Below, one piece after another: positions 9,526 through 21,641 of a stretch of 64,000 nt of DNA; position 1 is the stretch's first letter, and every line of letters starts with the position of its first letter. The notes beneath the pieces were generated by a model that was not told where the DNA came from, made no database searches, and saw only the letters and a list, made by a program, of their open reading frames with translations. The position numbers were made by a program, and so were the translations under genes. Source of the stretch: Gemmatimonas sp. (GTDB taxonomy: Bacteria > Gemmatimonadota > Gemmatimonadetes > Gemmatimonadales > Gemmatimonadaceae); the NCBI GenBank assembly GCA_011390805.1, contig JAABRT010000007.1:20387-84386 (forward strand), in the 5' to 3' direction.

Positions 9526-10427
9526 TGCACTCTTCAGAATCCGCGCAGACGTCAGCAGTCAGTGAGACGCAAACTGCGCCCGTCACCCGTGAACGTCGCG
9601 GTACGGCATTGCTATTGGCGCTGTTTGCCATGGTGGTGCTGCTGTTGCTGTCGCAGGGTGCATTCGTGGCGTCGCTGCATGAATACCGCGCTGGCCGCAA
9701 TACGCTTGTTGAACAGCGTGCTTTTGCGGTCGCCGAGTTCGGCATCAACCGTGAGATCGCAGCGTGGCCGCGTTCGCGGAACCTGCCGCCACCTACCGGT
9801 CTCGCATTTGGCGCGATCGATTCGAACTCGGTGTTCGTTTCGCAGGGCGACACGGCACGGGTAAAGGTGACGCGGTTGAACGACAATACGTTCTGGGTGG
9901 TGTCAACCGGACGCGCATCAATCGGCAACGACGCATTGGAATCGCAGCGAATGACGCACATGCTGGTGCGCATTGCCTATCCCTCGATCTCCCCCGGCGG
10001 CGCGATTGTTACGGCCGGTGACATCACGGTACGAGGCAATGCGTTTGTGACCGGTAAAAATACTGATCCAGCGGGCTGGACGCAGTGCGCCGAGATTGCC
10101 GGTCGCGATACGTTTGCCATTTCGTACGCGCCGGGTGTCAAGGTGAGCATTCAGAAAACAAACTCGGTAGAGAACGGCACAAACGCTGACCCGGCGGCCG
10201 CCGACTCCAACACCTACGTTCGATTTGGTACAGAAAGCTGGAACTCACTGGTGGCCAATGCGAACGTCAGGATTGCGGGTGGAACGTATCAGCCGTTTCC
10301 CGTGGGCAACGCCACTGCGTGCACCACGTCTCAACTGCTGAATTGGGGTGAGCCCTTCCGCGGCGGCGGCAGCATAGTCGGCTGCATGGACTACTACCCG
10401 ATCAGGACGGTGCAACGGCGCGTTTGA
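9522..10427 (+). CDS. PilX-like pilus assembly protein, possibly 3'-truncated
   Basis: RRGTALLLALFAMVVLLLLSQGAFVASLHEYRAGRNTLVEQRAFAVAEFGINREI; frame ends in ...CMDYYPIRTVQRRV with the stop inside a tandem repeat. Confidence 0.65.
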   Translation: MMHSSESAQTSAVSETQTAPVTRERRGTALLLALFAMVVLLLLSQGAFVASLHEYRAGRNTLVEQRAFAVAEFGINREIAAWPRSRNLPPPTGLAFGAIDSNSVFVSQGDTARVKVTRLNDNTFWVVSTGRASIGNDALESQRMTHMLVRIAYPSISPGGAIVTAGDITVRGNAFVTGKNTDPAGWTQCAEIAGRDTFAISYAPGVKVSIQKTNSVENGTNADPAAADSNTYVRFGTESWNSLVANANVRIAGGTYQPFPVGNATACTTSQLLNWGEPFRGGGSIVGCMDYYPIRTVQRRV

Positions 10428-10529
10428 CGGCGTTGTTGGTTTAGGTAAACCGTGAACGGTTAACGGTGGAACTGCGCGTTTGACGGCGTGGTCGGTCAGG
10501 GTAAACCGTGAACGGTTGGCGGTGGAACA
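10407..10529. repeat. Tandem repeat, period 56 bp, two full copies plus a 5' partial, with palindromic core AACCGTGAACGGTT
   Basis: 10418-10473 and 10474-10529 align without gaps (GCGCGTTTGACGGCG...TAAACCGTGAACGGTT...CGGTGGAAC); ACGGTG(C/G)AAC at 10407 is a partial third copy. Confidence 0.85.
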
Positions 10530-10535
10530 GGTCGC

Positions 10536-11666
10536 TTAGAGCGACAGTGAGAACTCGGCGCGCGCAACGGCCGCGCCGTTTACCAAGATTTCTACCGCCT
10601 GCAGGCCGGCATGGTAGCGTCGTGTTGTCACTGGCTTGAGCGGGTGTCGTTTTACCAGCGAGCGGTGTTCATGTGGCGCGAGTTCAAGTGACCACCCCTT
10701 GAACACCTTGGGCGAAAGGCGGCCGTCGGCTTTGCGGAAGTGCACGGCGTAGTCCACCACCAGTTGCTGTGTTGCACGCGAGGTTGAACGCAGCTCGAGC
10801 TGAAGCTGCACGTGACCGCCGAGCTTTACCCGCTTCGGTGAGAGGCTGAGTGTTGCGTCGCCCGCGAATGACTTACCCGTCCCCCATGCCGTGAGGACGC
10901 GCGCATCGCCACGCTTGATCAGTGTCCGACTGGCGTGCTTGAGCATCGCGCGACGCTGCGCACTGGCCGTTGGCAAATGCGTTTCCAGCCACTCAGCCAC
11001 AAGCGCTGGATGATCCTTGGCAATATCGTTGAGATGATTCGCGACACTGCGCCGCACGTACTCGCTCTCATCATCCTGGAGCGCCAGCAATAGCGGCAGC
11101 GTAGGTGATGGATCAGCAATCAACTGGCGCAGCTGCAGGCCCCACGGCAAGCGCGGCCGACTTCCTTCGCTCACCAATCGTCGCACATGCGCACTCGGAT
11201 CGTGCACCCAACGGTGCAGTGTGTGAAACACGACGTCACCGTGCGCCACGATAAACGGCCGGATCGCAAACTCGGCCGTGAACCGTTGCGTGATCGCGTG
11301 CAGCGCCTGCAGTGAGCGTTCAGGTGACTGCATGCCGCGCCGCACCACGAACTCTCCAACAGGCCAGAGAATCCAGCCCGCCAGCCCGTCATGTTCACCG
11401 CTGTGATGCGACAGCTGGTCATCGGCAAACGGCGGTGCCAGGGCACGCTCCACTCCGTCGGCAGCACGCGCGAAGTCTGAAGGCAGCGTGGCCTCGAGCG
11501 CCGAAGCCACGTGCATCGCGCGCGCTTTGAGTTCCAGCGTTTCAAGATCGGTGGTAGCCAGCCGGACAAACCGCCGCGCATCGAATGCCGGCATGCTTTG
11601 CGCAAGCTGCTCGCCTGCTGAGTGTACCAGCGCAGGATTGATGAAGTTCTTGAAGGGTTCGGCCAC
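10536..11666 (-). CDS. DNA alkylation repair (AlkD-like HEAT-repeat) protein
   Basis: 376 aa; LLALQDDESEYVRRSVANHLNDIAKDHPALVAEWLETHLPTASAQRRAMLKHASRTLIKRG is typical of the AlkD-like family. Confidence 0.8.
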   Translation of the reverse strand: MAEPFKNFINPALVHSAGEQLAQSMPAFDARRFVRLATTDLETLELKARAMHVASALEATLPSDFARAADGVERALAPPFADDQLSHHSGEHDGLAGWILWPVGEFVVRRGMQSPERSLQALHAITQRFTAEFAIRPFIVAHGDVVFHTLHRWVHDPSAHVRRLVSEGSRPRLPWGLQLRQLIADPSPTLPLLLALQDDESEYVRRSVANHLNDIAKDHPALVAEWLETHLPTASAQRRAMLKHASRTLIKRGDARVLTAWGTGKSFAGDATLSLSPKRVKLGGHVQLQLELRSTSRATQQLVVDYAVHFRKADGRLSPKVFKGWSLELAPHEHRSLVKRHPLKPVTTRRYHAGLQAVEILVNGAAVARAEFSLSL

Positions 11667-11691
11667 AACGGTCTCAGCGTGCTGAAGTCAT

Positions 11692-12066
11692 CTACCGCTT
11701 CTCTTCCATCAACCCCACCAGATTGCCGTCAGGATCGCGAACGAAGGCCAACCACAACTCGTGATCAAGCATTTGGGCTGCGCGCTGTGGCTCGCGCTCA
11801 TTGGCCGCACCACGCGACACAATCGCGGCGTGGGCGCTCTCGATGTCGCTCACGGTGAAATACAGCACGGAGTTGGCGCCCACCGCACCCGCGCCCTGCG
11901 GAGTTGAGAGCATCAAACGCACCGGGCCGCAGGCCAGGAAAGCCAGGTCAGGCCCGGCGTTGAACAAAAACTGCAGGCCCAGCACATCACGGTAAAACAC
12001 CGTCGAGGTCTCAACATCGCGTACCGTGACGGCGACCTGCCCAATGCCCGTTGGTCGATTCAGCAT
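11692..12066 (-). CDS. VOC (glyoxalase-like) family protein
   Basis: IGQVAVTVRDVETSTVFYRDVLGLQFLFNAGPDLAFL...FVRDPDGNLVGLMEE. Confidence 0.9.
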   Translation of the reverse strand: MLNRPTGIGQVAVTVRDVETSTVFYRDVLGLQFLFNAGPDLAFLACGPVRLMLSTPQGAGAVGANSVLYFTVSDIESAHAAIVSRGAANEREPQRAAQMLDHELWLAFVRDPDGNLVGLMEEKR

Positions 12067-12121
12067 GTCACGAATATGTGCCGCGAAACGGCTCCTGTCG
12101 AAGGGCGATTAGATTGAACGC

Positions 12122-13171
12122 ATGCCTTCTTTTCTATCTCTTGCCTATCTGCTCGCGATGTCGCCCATCACGGTGCCCGCGAATCCTGCTCCATCGACAA
12201 CCGGCGCTGTAGCCATCGCTGCAGCCAACGTACCGGCCAACACGTCAGCGCGTCGCTGGGACGCCATCGGCCACCGCGCCATGGCGGCCATGGCGTACGA
12301 TCGCCTCAGCCAGCCTGTGCGCGCACGCGTGAATGCGCTGTTGCGCGAACATCCCGACCTCGAGAGCCTGAGCGAAGGCATTGATGTACAAACACCGGCC
12401 GGTGTGCGAGAAGTGTTTATTCGCGCATCAGTGTGGCCCGATCGCATTCGCAGTGATGCGCGGTTCTACCGTGAATCGGACCCCAACGCGACGCCCACGC
12501 CGTTGCTGCCCGGCTATCCAACCATGGCCCGTCGTGATGGCTGGCACTATCTCACGCGTTCTTTTTCAACCGACGGCACGACACCGATTGTGCTCACCGA
12601 GCCGAACGTGGCGTCGGAGCTTCCGCGAATGGCCGACGCGCTTGCTGACAATGCCATCCCGGCGAGTGTGCGCGCATACCATCTGGGTTGGATCATTCAT
12701 GTAGTAGGCGACTTGCACCAGCCGTTGCACGGCACGTCCCGCTCTACCAAAGATTCGCCCGATGGCGATGCCGGCGGTAATCGCATGTGGGTGCGCACAC
12801 CGATCCGCGAACGTGATTCCACCAATCTGCATGGCACATGGGATGGCATGGTGGGACGTGTCTCGCGTGATATCCCGATCGACAGCGTGGCGGAGTTACT
12901 GGCCGCCGGCCTTCCGCTCTCTGACACGCCGGGTGACGATCTGAACATTCCCGACGGCGCCGCGCTCGCGCAGACGGTAAAATCGTGGGCCGACGAAAGT
13001 GCGACGCTCGCCCGCTATTTCGCGTATAACATTCCGGCACGTGAAGGTGATTTGCCACCAATGCTATCGGACGACTACATGGCTCGCGGCGAATACATCG
13101 CCCGCCAGCGACTCGCACTCTCCGCATACCGACTCGTTGCACTGCTCGAAGCGCGACTGGGTGACAAGTAA
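12122..13171 (+). CDS. S1/P1 nuclease
   Basis: RRWDAIGHRAMAAMAYDRL, WHYLT, HLGWIIHVVGDLHQPLHGTSR, GDAGGN, NLHGTWDG motifs. Confidence 0.9.
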   Translation: MPSFLSLAYLLAMSPITVPANPAPSTTGAVAIAAANVPANTSARRWDAIGHRAMAAMAYDRLSQPVRARVNALLREHPDLESLSEGIDVQTPAGVREVFIRASVWPDRIRSDARFYRESDPNATPTPLLPGYPTMARRDGWHYLTRSFSTDGTTPIVLTEPNVASELPRMADALADNAIPASVRAYHLGWIIHVVGDLHQPLHGTSRSTKDSPDGDAGGNRMWVRTPIRERDSTNLHGTWDGMVGRVSRDIPIDSVAELLAAGLPLSDTPGDDLNIPDGAALAQTVKSWADESATLARYFAYNIPAREGDLPPMLSDDYMARGEYIARQRLALSAYRLVALLEARLGDK

Positions 13172-13187
13172 GTGTGACGGTTATCAC

Positions 13188-13227
13188 GCCTGCCGCGCGC
13201 ACTCAATTGCACAGCGCGCAGGCAGGC
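13188..13227 (+). terminator. Strong stem-loop after the nuclease gene, without a T-tract
   Basis: GCCTGCCGCGCGC...GCGCGCaGGCAGGC, 13-bp stem with one bulge. Confidence 0.4.
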
Positions 13228-13308
13228 TGATCGTTTGCCATCACATGACGCACGTGATAGGGTGTTTATGAAGCTTCTTGCTCCAGAACCTTTATCACAA
13301 ACGTCATC

Positions 13309-14166
13309 ATGCAAGATTCTGCTGCAATACAATCAGATCTGACAATCGCTGAACGTGCGCTCGCCTACCTCACGGAATACGGCCTGAAGGTTGTCGCGGC
13401 GATTGTCATTCTTGTTGTCGGCCTCTGGCTGGCCAAAAAACTCGCCTCGCTCTTTTCTGCAGCGCTCAACAAGCGCAACGTCGATGCCACGCTCGTCGGC
13501 TTTTCGTCAAGTCTGGTGCGCGGCGCACTCGTCGTCTTTGTAGTGATCGCCGCGGTCGGCAAGCTCGGTGTGCAGACCACCTCTTTTGTTGCTGTTATTG
13601 GTGCGGCCGGGCTCGCCGTGGGGCTCGCACTGCAGGGCTCGCTCTCAAACTTCGCGTCGGGCGTGCTGCTCATTCTGTTCAAGCCGTTCAAGGCGGGCGA
13701 CTTCATCAAAGCCGGCGGCGAAGCGGGTACCGTAGTTCAGGTCGGCATGCTCACCACCGAGCTCAAAACGCCCGACAATGTGCAGATCATCATGCCCAAC
13801 TCGGAAATCATGGGCGGCTCGATCACCAACGTCTCGGCGCATCCCACCCGCCGCGTGGATATGACCGTGGGAGTGGGTTACGGTGACGACCTCAACAAGG
13901 CCAAGCGGATCATGGAAGAGCTTCTCGCAAACGACGAGCGCATTCTCAGCGATCCTCCGGTCACTATTGCCGTGTCAAATCTCGGTGACAGCAGCGTTGA
14001 CTTTGTGGTCAGACCGTGGGTCAACAGCGGCGACTACTGGAGCGTGAAGTTCGACTTCACCAAGGCTGTAAAGGAAGCATTTGACGCCGAAGGTATCAGT
14101 ATTCCCTTCCCGCAGCGCGATGTACATCTCTTCCAGACGGGCAAAGATACCTCTCAGGTTGCATAG
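13309..14166 (+). CDS. Small-conductance mechanosensitive channel, MscS family
   Basis: AAGLAVGLALQGSLSNFASGVLLILFKPFKAGDFIKAGGEAGTVVQVGMLTTELKTPDNVQIIMPNSEIMGGSITN. Confidence 0.92.
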   Translation: MQDSAAIQSDLTIAERALAYLTEYGLKVVAAIVILVVGLWLAKKLASLFSAALNKRNVDATLVGFSSSLVRGALVVFVVIAAVGKLGVQTTSFVAVIGAAGLAVGLALQGSLSNFASGVLLILFKPFKAGDFIKAGGEAGTVVQVGMLTTELKTPDNVQIIMPNSEIMGGSITNVSAHPTRRVDMTVGVGYGDDLNKAKRIMEELLANDERILSDPPVTIAVSNLGDSSVDFVVRPWVNSGDYWSVKFDFTKAVKEAFDAEGISIPFPQRDVHLFQTGKDTSQVA

Positions 14167-14251
14167 CGCCCGGTCACCGGTCTCCCGACATTGATAGGGA
14201 CGCGTGAGCCAAGTCTAAATCACGCGCCGATCATCTTTCGGGAGATTCAAC

Positions 14252-14401
14252 ATGATCATGACAATTGCCATCATCCTCATCGTGCTCTGGTTGCTGGGCA
14301 TGGTGACTGCGTACACGCTCGGTGGCTTCATTCACGTATTGCTCGTTATCGCCATCATCGTGGTGCTGTTCCGGGTGATTTCGGGACGCAAACCTCTGTA
14401 G
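14252..14401 (+). CDS. Small lmo0937/DUF5670-like membrane protein (49 aa)
   Basis: MIMTIAIILIVLWLLGMVTAYTLGGFIHVLLVIAIIVVLFRVISGRKPL read directly from 14252; preceded by GGGAG. Confidence 0.75.
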   Translation: MIMTIAIILIVLWLLGMVTAYTLGGFIHVLLVIAIIVVLFRVISGRKPL

Positions 14402-14409
14402 CAAAAAGC

Positions 14410-14448
14410 AAAACGTGGCGTTTCGATATTCTCGAAACGCCACGTTTT
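14410..14448. terminator. Bidirectional terminator hairpin between the small membrane protein gene and katG
   Basis: Perfect 17-bp stem AAAACGTGGCGTTTCGA/TCGAAACGCCACGTTTT, 5-nt loop, flanking A/T tracts. Confidence 0.9.
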
Positions 14449-14484
14449 TGCAGTGCAACACACCCGCAGCACTAACTGCGTGGA

Positions 14485-16770
<2,286 letters not shown>

Positions 16771-16931
16771 CTAATGGTAATCTAGCCCGAAGGCCAGATG
16801 GTCGCTTGTCACAAAGGCTCAAAAATGCTCAAAAATTCACAGGTCATTGGTGACCAGATGCGTGTAGAGCGAATCGAGCAGCGAAAAAAATAAAGATGCT
16901 TTTTCGTTACCTCAGTTGTAGAATGCTTCGC

Positions 16932-16950
16932 GCGACGCATGGGGCGTCGC
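16932..16950 (+). promoter_or_regulatory. Short 5'-leader hairpin upstream of susC
   Basis: GCGACGC-atggg-GCGTCGC perfect 7-bp stem about 60 nt before the susC start. Confidence 0.35.
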
Positions 16951-17010
16951 AGTAAGGGACCGGTTTTCCCGCCTGCCGGTTCACTTCCTCGACTCTGAAG
17001 GAGACACTAT

Positions 17011-20000
17011 ATGATGCATCTCTGGCGCCGTAGTTGGGCGCTGAGCGGGCTGCTGGCACTGACTGCCAGTCTCGCCTCCGCACAGACCAGAACGGGTACG
17101 GTTACCGGCCGAGTCCTTGAGGCCGCCGGTTCCACACCCGTCGCCAACGCCACGATCACAGTGGCCGGCACAACGATTCGTGCTCTTAGTGGTGAAGATG
17201 GTCGTTATACGCTTCGCGATGTGCCAGCAGGAAACGCGACGGTGCGTGCAGTGCGGTTGGGGTATGCAGAGTTTTCCAGACAGGTAGTCATTACGGCCGG
17301 TCAGGCCACGGCGCTCGACGTCACGCTCGACAAGGTTGCACTCAACCTGACGGCCGTTGTGACAACAGCCACCGGCGACCAGCGTCGTCTTGAAGTACCC
17401 AATCAGATTGCGCAAATCGATGCCAACAAGGCCATTGAGTCGGCGCAGATCAGCAACGTGGGCGACCTGCTCGTCGGCAAAGCGGCCGGCGTTCAGATTC
17501 TTCCGGGTTCCGGTGTAAACTCCGCCAGCCGCATTCGTATTCGCGGCACGTCGTCCATCTCGTTGAGCAACGACCCGATCGTCTTTGTTGACGGCGTGCG
17601 TATCAACAGCTCCGCGTCGGGCTTTGGCAACGGTGGCGCACCCACCAGCCGCCTGAACGACATCAATCCGGAAGACATCGAAACGATTGACGTGATCCGT
17701 GGTCCGGCAGCGTCGGCCACGTACGGTACCGACGCCGCCACCGGCGTAATCGTGATCACCACCAAGCGTGGACGCGCAGGCGCCGCGCGCTGGAATGTGT
17801 ACACGGAACAGGGCGTCACACGGGATCGTAATACGTACCCCGATGCGTACACCGCGTGGGGCCGTTTGCAGAACCAGTCCAACCCCAACAACAACGGGCG
17901 TGCGGCTGACTGCAACATCAACACGATTTCAGCGGGCACCTGCGTGGTGGACTCCATCACCACGTTCAACCTGTGGAAGGATCCGCGCGCCAGCCCCCTG
18001 CAGACCGGCAGTCGTACGCAGTACGGCGTGAGCGTAGCCGGCGGCAGCGATGCCGTGACGTACTTTGTGGCACTCGAGCAGGAATCAACCATTGGTGTGC
18101 TGGGCCTGCCGCAGTTTGAGCGCGACCGCTTCAACCGCCAGGGCATTCCGATTCGCGAAGAGTGGGAAAACCCCAACACCTTCCAGCGCTTTGGCTTGCG
18201 CACCAATCTTGATCTGCGCGTAAACCCGCAGCTGCAGATTCCGATCCGCAGCTACTTCACCAGCAGCCAGCAGCGCGCTCCGGAAGACGGCAACAACACG
18301 GTTGGTTTGGGATCGCACGCGTTTGGTGGTCCCGGTACACCGAACCGCCTTGCTGGCGGCGACTCGCTGTACGGTTACCGGCTCTTCACACCCGGCGACA
18401 TCTTCCAGGAAAGCAACCAGATCGATCTGCAGCGCTGGATCGGTTCCATTTCGCCCACGTGGACGCCCACGTCGTGGCTCACGATGCGTGGTAACGCCGG
18501 CCTCGACTACAGCATTGAAGCGTACGACGGTGCCTGCCTGCTCAACGAGTGCACCAACTTTGGCCAGCGCCGCCTGGGCTTCAAGAACACGCAGCGCAGC
18601 CGCACCTTCCAGTGGACGGCCGACTGGTCGGCTACCGGCAGCTTCCGTCCCACCGATTGGTTGTCCACGCGCACCACGGCTGGCTTCCAGTTTGTAGACC
18701 GCTATGACGACGGCTACAGCGCCAACGTGGCGCAGCTGCCACCGGGCGGCAACACGCTGTCACAGGGTGCGGTTCCCTCGGTCGCCGAAGGAACGACTGT
18801 CAGCAAGACGGCTGGTATTTTCATTGAACAGAACGCACAGCTCTTCGACCGCCTCGATCTCGTGGCCTCTGTACGCGGCGACCAGAACAGCGCCTTCGGT
18901 CAGAACTTTGGTGTTGCGTACTACCCGCGCGCCGGCGCGTCGTACCGCATGTCAGAGGAGTCGTGGTTCCCGTTCCAGGACCAGGTGAACCTGTTCCGCG
19001 TTCGTACGTCGTGGGGACAGGCAGGTATCCGTCCCGGCACCACGGCGGCACTGCAGTTCTTTGCCTCCAACGTGTACCGCGACAACAACTCCGACGTGCC
19101 GGGTCTCATTTACCAGACGTTGGGTAACGCCAACCTGCGTCCGGAAACAGTCACCGAAGTTGAAGGTGGCTTTGACCTCGGCTTGTTCGGCGATCGCATC
19201 ACGACGTCTGTGACGTACTACGACAAGAAGTCCAGCGACGCCATTATCAACCAGACGCTTCCGCCGTCACTCGGCACCGGTACCACGACGCGTGCCGCCA
19301 ACATCGGCGCTGTTCGCAACTGGGGCTGGGAGTATCTCGTGACTGCCGTGCCGGTGGCCTACGATCGCTTCTCGTGGGACTTCACAGTAAACGGTTCGTA
19401 CAACTCCAACGAAGTGCTTGATCTGGGCGGGCTGCCGGCCGGTACGGGCGCTACGCGTAATGCAGAAGGCTTCCCGATCAACTCATTGTGGGACCGTCCG
19501 TACACGTTTGAAGACCTCAACGGCGACGGCATGATCACTCCCAATGAAGTGACCGTGCAGGAAGATCAGGTGTTCGTGGGCTACAGCACACCTCGCGCCG
19601 AGCTCTCGATTCAGAACGGCTTCGACCTGCTCGATCAGGGGCAGCTGCGTGTCACCTTCCTGGTGGACGGCAAGTTCGGTGGTTTGCTCAACAACGTGAC
19701 GGAACGCTTCCGTTGCGCCACGCGACTGAACTCGCAGGAACGTGTTGATCCGAGCGCTCCGCTTGATCGGCAGGCCCGTTGCTCCGCCTTCCAGAAGCCC
19801 GGTGTACAGCAGTCCAACTTCGGCTTCCTCGAGCCCACCGACTACTGGCGCCTGCGCGAAATCGCCGCCACCTGGCGCGTGCCGCAGTCGTGGATCACCG
19901 CGCTGCCGCGCGTGCAGTCGGGCACGATCACGCTCGCCGGCCGTAACCTCGCGCTGTGGAGCGACTTCACGGGTGTTGATCCGGAGACCACATCCGGTGT

Positions 20001-20076
20001 CGGTGACATCCAGGCTGAGTTCCAGACCACTCCGCCGCTCCAGACCTGGACGCTGCGCTTCAACTTCGGCTTCTAA
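17011..20076 (+). CDS. SusC/RagA-family TonB-linked outer membrane protein
   Basis: Carboxypeptidase-like domain then plug (VGDLLVGKAAGVQILPGSGVNSASRIRIRGTSSISLSNDPIVFVDGVRI...INPEDIETIDVIRGPAASATYGTDAATGVIVITTKRG) and C-terminal LRFNFGF. Confidence 0.95.
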   Translation: MMHLWRRSWALSGLLALTASLASAQTRTGTVTGRVLEAAGSTPVANATITVAGTTIRALSGEDGRYTLRDVPAGNATVRAVRLGYAEFSRQVVITAGQATALDVTLDKVALNLTAVVTTATGDQRRLEVPNQIAQIDANKAIESAQISNVGDLLVGKAAGVQILPGSGVNSASRIRIRGTSSISLSNDPIVFVDGVRINSSASGFGNGGAPTSRLNDINPEDIETIDVIRGPAASATYGTDAATGVIVITTKRGRAGAARWNVYTEQGVTRDRNTYPDAYTAWGRLQNQSNPNNNGRAADCNINTISAGTCVVDSITTFNLWKDPRASPLQTGSRTQYGVSVAGGSDAVTYFVALEQESTIGVLGLPQFERDRFNRQGIPIREEWENPNTFQRFGLRTNLDLRVNPQLQIPIRSYFTSSQQRAPEDGNNTVGLGSHAFGGPGTPNRLAGGDSLYGYRLFTPGDIFQESNQIDLQRWIGSISPTWTPTSWLTMRGNAGLDYSIEAYDGACLLNECTNFGQRRLGFKNTQRSRTFQWTADWSATGSFRPTDWLSTRTTAGFQFVDRYDDGYSANVAQLPPGGNTLSQGAVPSVAEGTTVSKTAGIFIEQNAQLFDRLDLVASVRGDQNSAFGQNFGVAYYPRAGASYRMSEESWFPFQDQVNLFRVRTSWGQAGIRPGTTAALQFFASNVYRDNNSDVPGLIYQTLGNANLRPETVTEVEGGFDLGLFGDRITTSVTYYDKKSSDAIINQTLPPSLGTGTTTRAANIGAVRNWGWEYLVTAVPVAYDRFSWDFTVNGSYNSNEVLDLGGLPAGTGATRNAEGFPINSLWDRPYTFEDLNGDGMITPNEVTVQEDQVFVGYSTPRAELSIQNGFDLLDQGQLRVTFLVDGKFGGLLNNVTERFRCATRLNSQERVDPSAPLDRQARCSAFQKPGVQQSNFGFLEPTDYWRLREIAATWRVPQSWITALPRVQSGTITLAGRNLALWSDFTGVDPETTSGVGDIQAEFQTTPPLQTWTLRFNFGF

Positions 20077-20087
20077 ATCACAATCAT

Positions 20088-21500
20088 ATGCCCAAGATGA
20101 CAAACAGCTGGTCGCGCTACACCGTCATTGCCCTCGCGGCAGTGTCGGTGTCGGCCTGCGACCTTGATACGCTCGTACGGGCCACCGACCCGGACATTAT
20201 CGGTGTCGATGCCATCAATAATCCCACCGCCGCCAACGCCGTGCGCGTTGGTACGCTGGGTCGCTTCAACGCCGCCACCACCGGCGGTGAATCCATGTTC
20301 CTGTACGGTGGACTCTTCGGTGACGAGTTCCAGACGGGTGACACGTTCACCCAGCGCGTGGAAACCGATCAGCGGGCACTGACCCCGGAAAACGGAAACA
20401 TCACCGGAGCGTTCCGCGGATTGCATCTGCCACGCATCGGCGCCATCCAGGCGCGCGAAGCATTGGCTGAGTTCTCTCCCAACGCACCGAACTGGAATTA
20501 CAGCGAGATGTTTTTCGTTGAGGCGTACATGCTCAACCTGCTCGCTGAATATTTCTGCAACGGGCAGGCCATCAGCGCCATTAACGATGGCGTTGAAGAG
20601 TACCGGGCGCCAATTCCCAACACCGAGATCTTCTCCCTGGCGCTCGCCAAGGTTGACTCGGGTTTGGCGCGGCTCGGCAGTGCTTCAACTGCCAACGACA
20701 CGCGCGTGCGTAACGCGTTGTCAGTGCTGAAGGGCCGCATCCTGCTCAACCAGGGCAACTTCACCGCCGTAGAGGCCGCCGTGTCCGGCGTTCCAACCTC
20801 GTACGGTTGGCTGCAGGAACATGCACTCACCGCAAATACGCCGGGTGTCTGGTCGTTGGTCAACAACCAGCGCCGCTACATGTTGTCGGAAAACGAAGGT
20901 CCGCTCAACATGAACTGGCTCTCGGCCAATGATCCGCGCGTTCCGGCATGCACGGTTGGCAGCCCTGGCTGCGTGGCGGCCGGTCTGACGACGCGTCGTC
21001 CGTTCGACAGCGGCAACTCGGCCGTGCCAGACATGATCTATCAGCTCATCTGGCCGACCGATGCATCATCGGTTGCCCTCATGAGCGGTCTGCAGGCACG
21101 CCTGTACCAGGCCGAGGCGCTCAACCGTGCCGACCGTTTTGGTGAGGCGCTGGCTATCCTTAATGCGTTGCGTGCATCACCGCCGGGTTATGGTCGCACC
21201 ATTGCAGCCATGCCGCCGCTCACCGATCCGGGCACGGCCAATGGTCGTCGCGATCTGATCTTCCGTGAGAAAGGCTTCTGGCTGTTTGGCACAGGCCACC
21301 GTTATCCGGACATGCGCCGCATGATGCGTCAGTACGGCATGACGCAGAACGAGGTGTTCCCCAACGGCACGTGGCAGATCAACCGTTCACCGGGCTTCGG
21401 CACAGATGTCGTGTTCCGTACGCCCACGGCGGAAAGCTTCAATCCGTTGCAGCCAACCGATCCGAACGGCGCGCCAACCTGCATCGACTTCAACCCGTAA
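20088..21500 (+). CDS. SusD/RagB-family lipoprotein
   Basis: Lipobox-like VSACDLDTL; RLYQAEALNRADRFGEALAILNALRASPPGYG; directly follows susC. Confidence 0.88.
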   Translation: MPKMTNSWSRYTVIALAAVSVSACDLDTLVRATDPDIIGVDAINNPTAANAVRVGTLGRFNAATTGGESMFLYGGLFGDEFQTGDTFTQRVETDQRALTPENGNITGAFRGLHLPRIGAIQAREALAEFSPNAPNWNYSEMFFVEAYMLNLLAEYFCNGQAISAINDGVEEYRAPIPNTEIFSLALAKVDSGLARLGSASTANDTRVRNALSVLKGRILLNQGNFTAVEAAVSGVPTSYGWLQEHALTANTPGVWSLVNNQRRYMLSENEGPLNMNWLSANDPRVPACTVGSPGCVAAGLTTRRPFDSGNSAVPDMIYQLIWPTDASSVALMSGLQARLYQAEALNRADRFGEALAILNALRASPPGYGRTIAAMPPLTDPGTANGRRDLIFREKGFWLFGTGHRYPDMRRMMRQYGMTQNEVFPNGTWQINRSPGFGTDVVFRTPTAESFNPLQPTDPNGAPTCIDFNP

Positions 21501-21532
21501 GCACTGGGTGCAGTTTGCAGCTGCACGATGTA

Positions 21533-21573
21533 ACTGCGGGGACATGCCAGATGGCGTGTCCCCGCAGTTTTTT
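21533..21573 (+). terminator. Rho-independent terminator of the susCD operon
   Basis: ACTGCGGGGACA-N12-TGTCCCCGCAGT followed by T-run. Confidence 0.9.
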
Positions 21574-21641
21574 GTGCTGGCACGCGTACGCAGCCGCTTA
21601 ACTGTGCCTTACGCTCGCCACTGGATTGTTAGCGGGATCGG

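Noticed and set aside
13240-13265. CRP/FNR-like site ATCACATGACGCACGTGAT upstream of mscS
   Set aside because: Half-site orientation and spacing do not match CRP or FNR consensus; likely chance.
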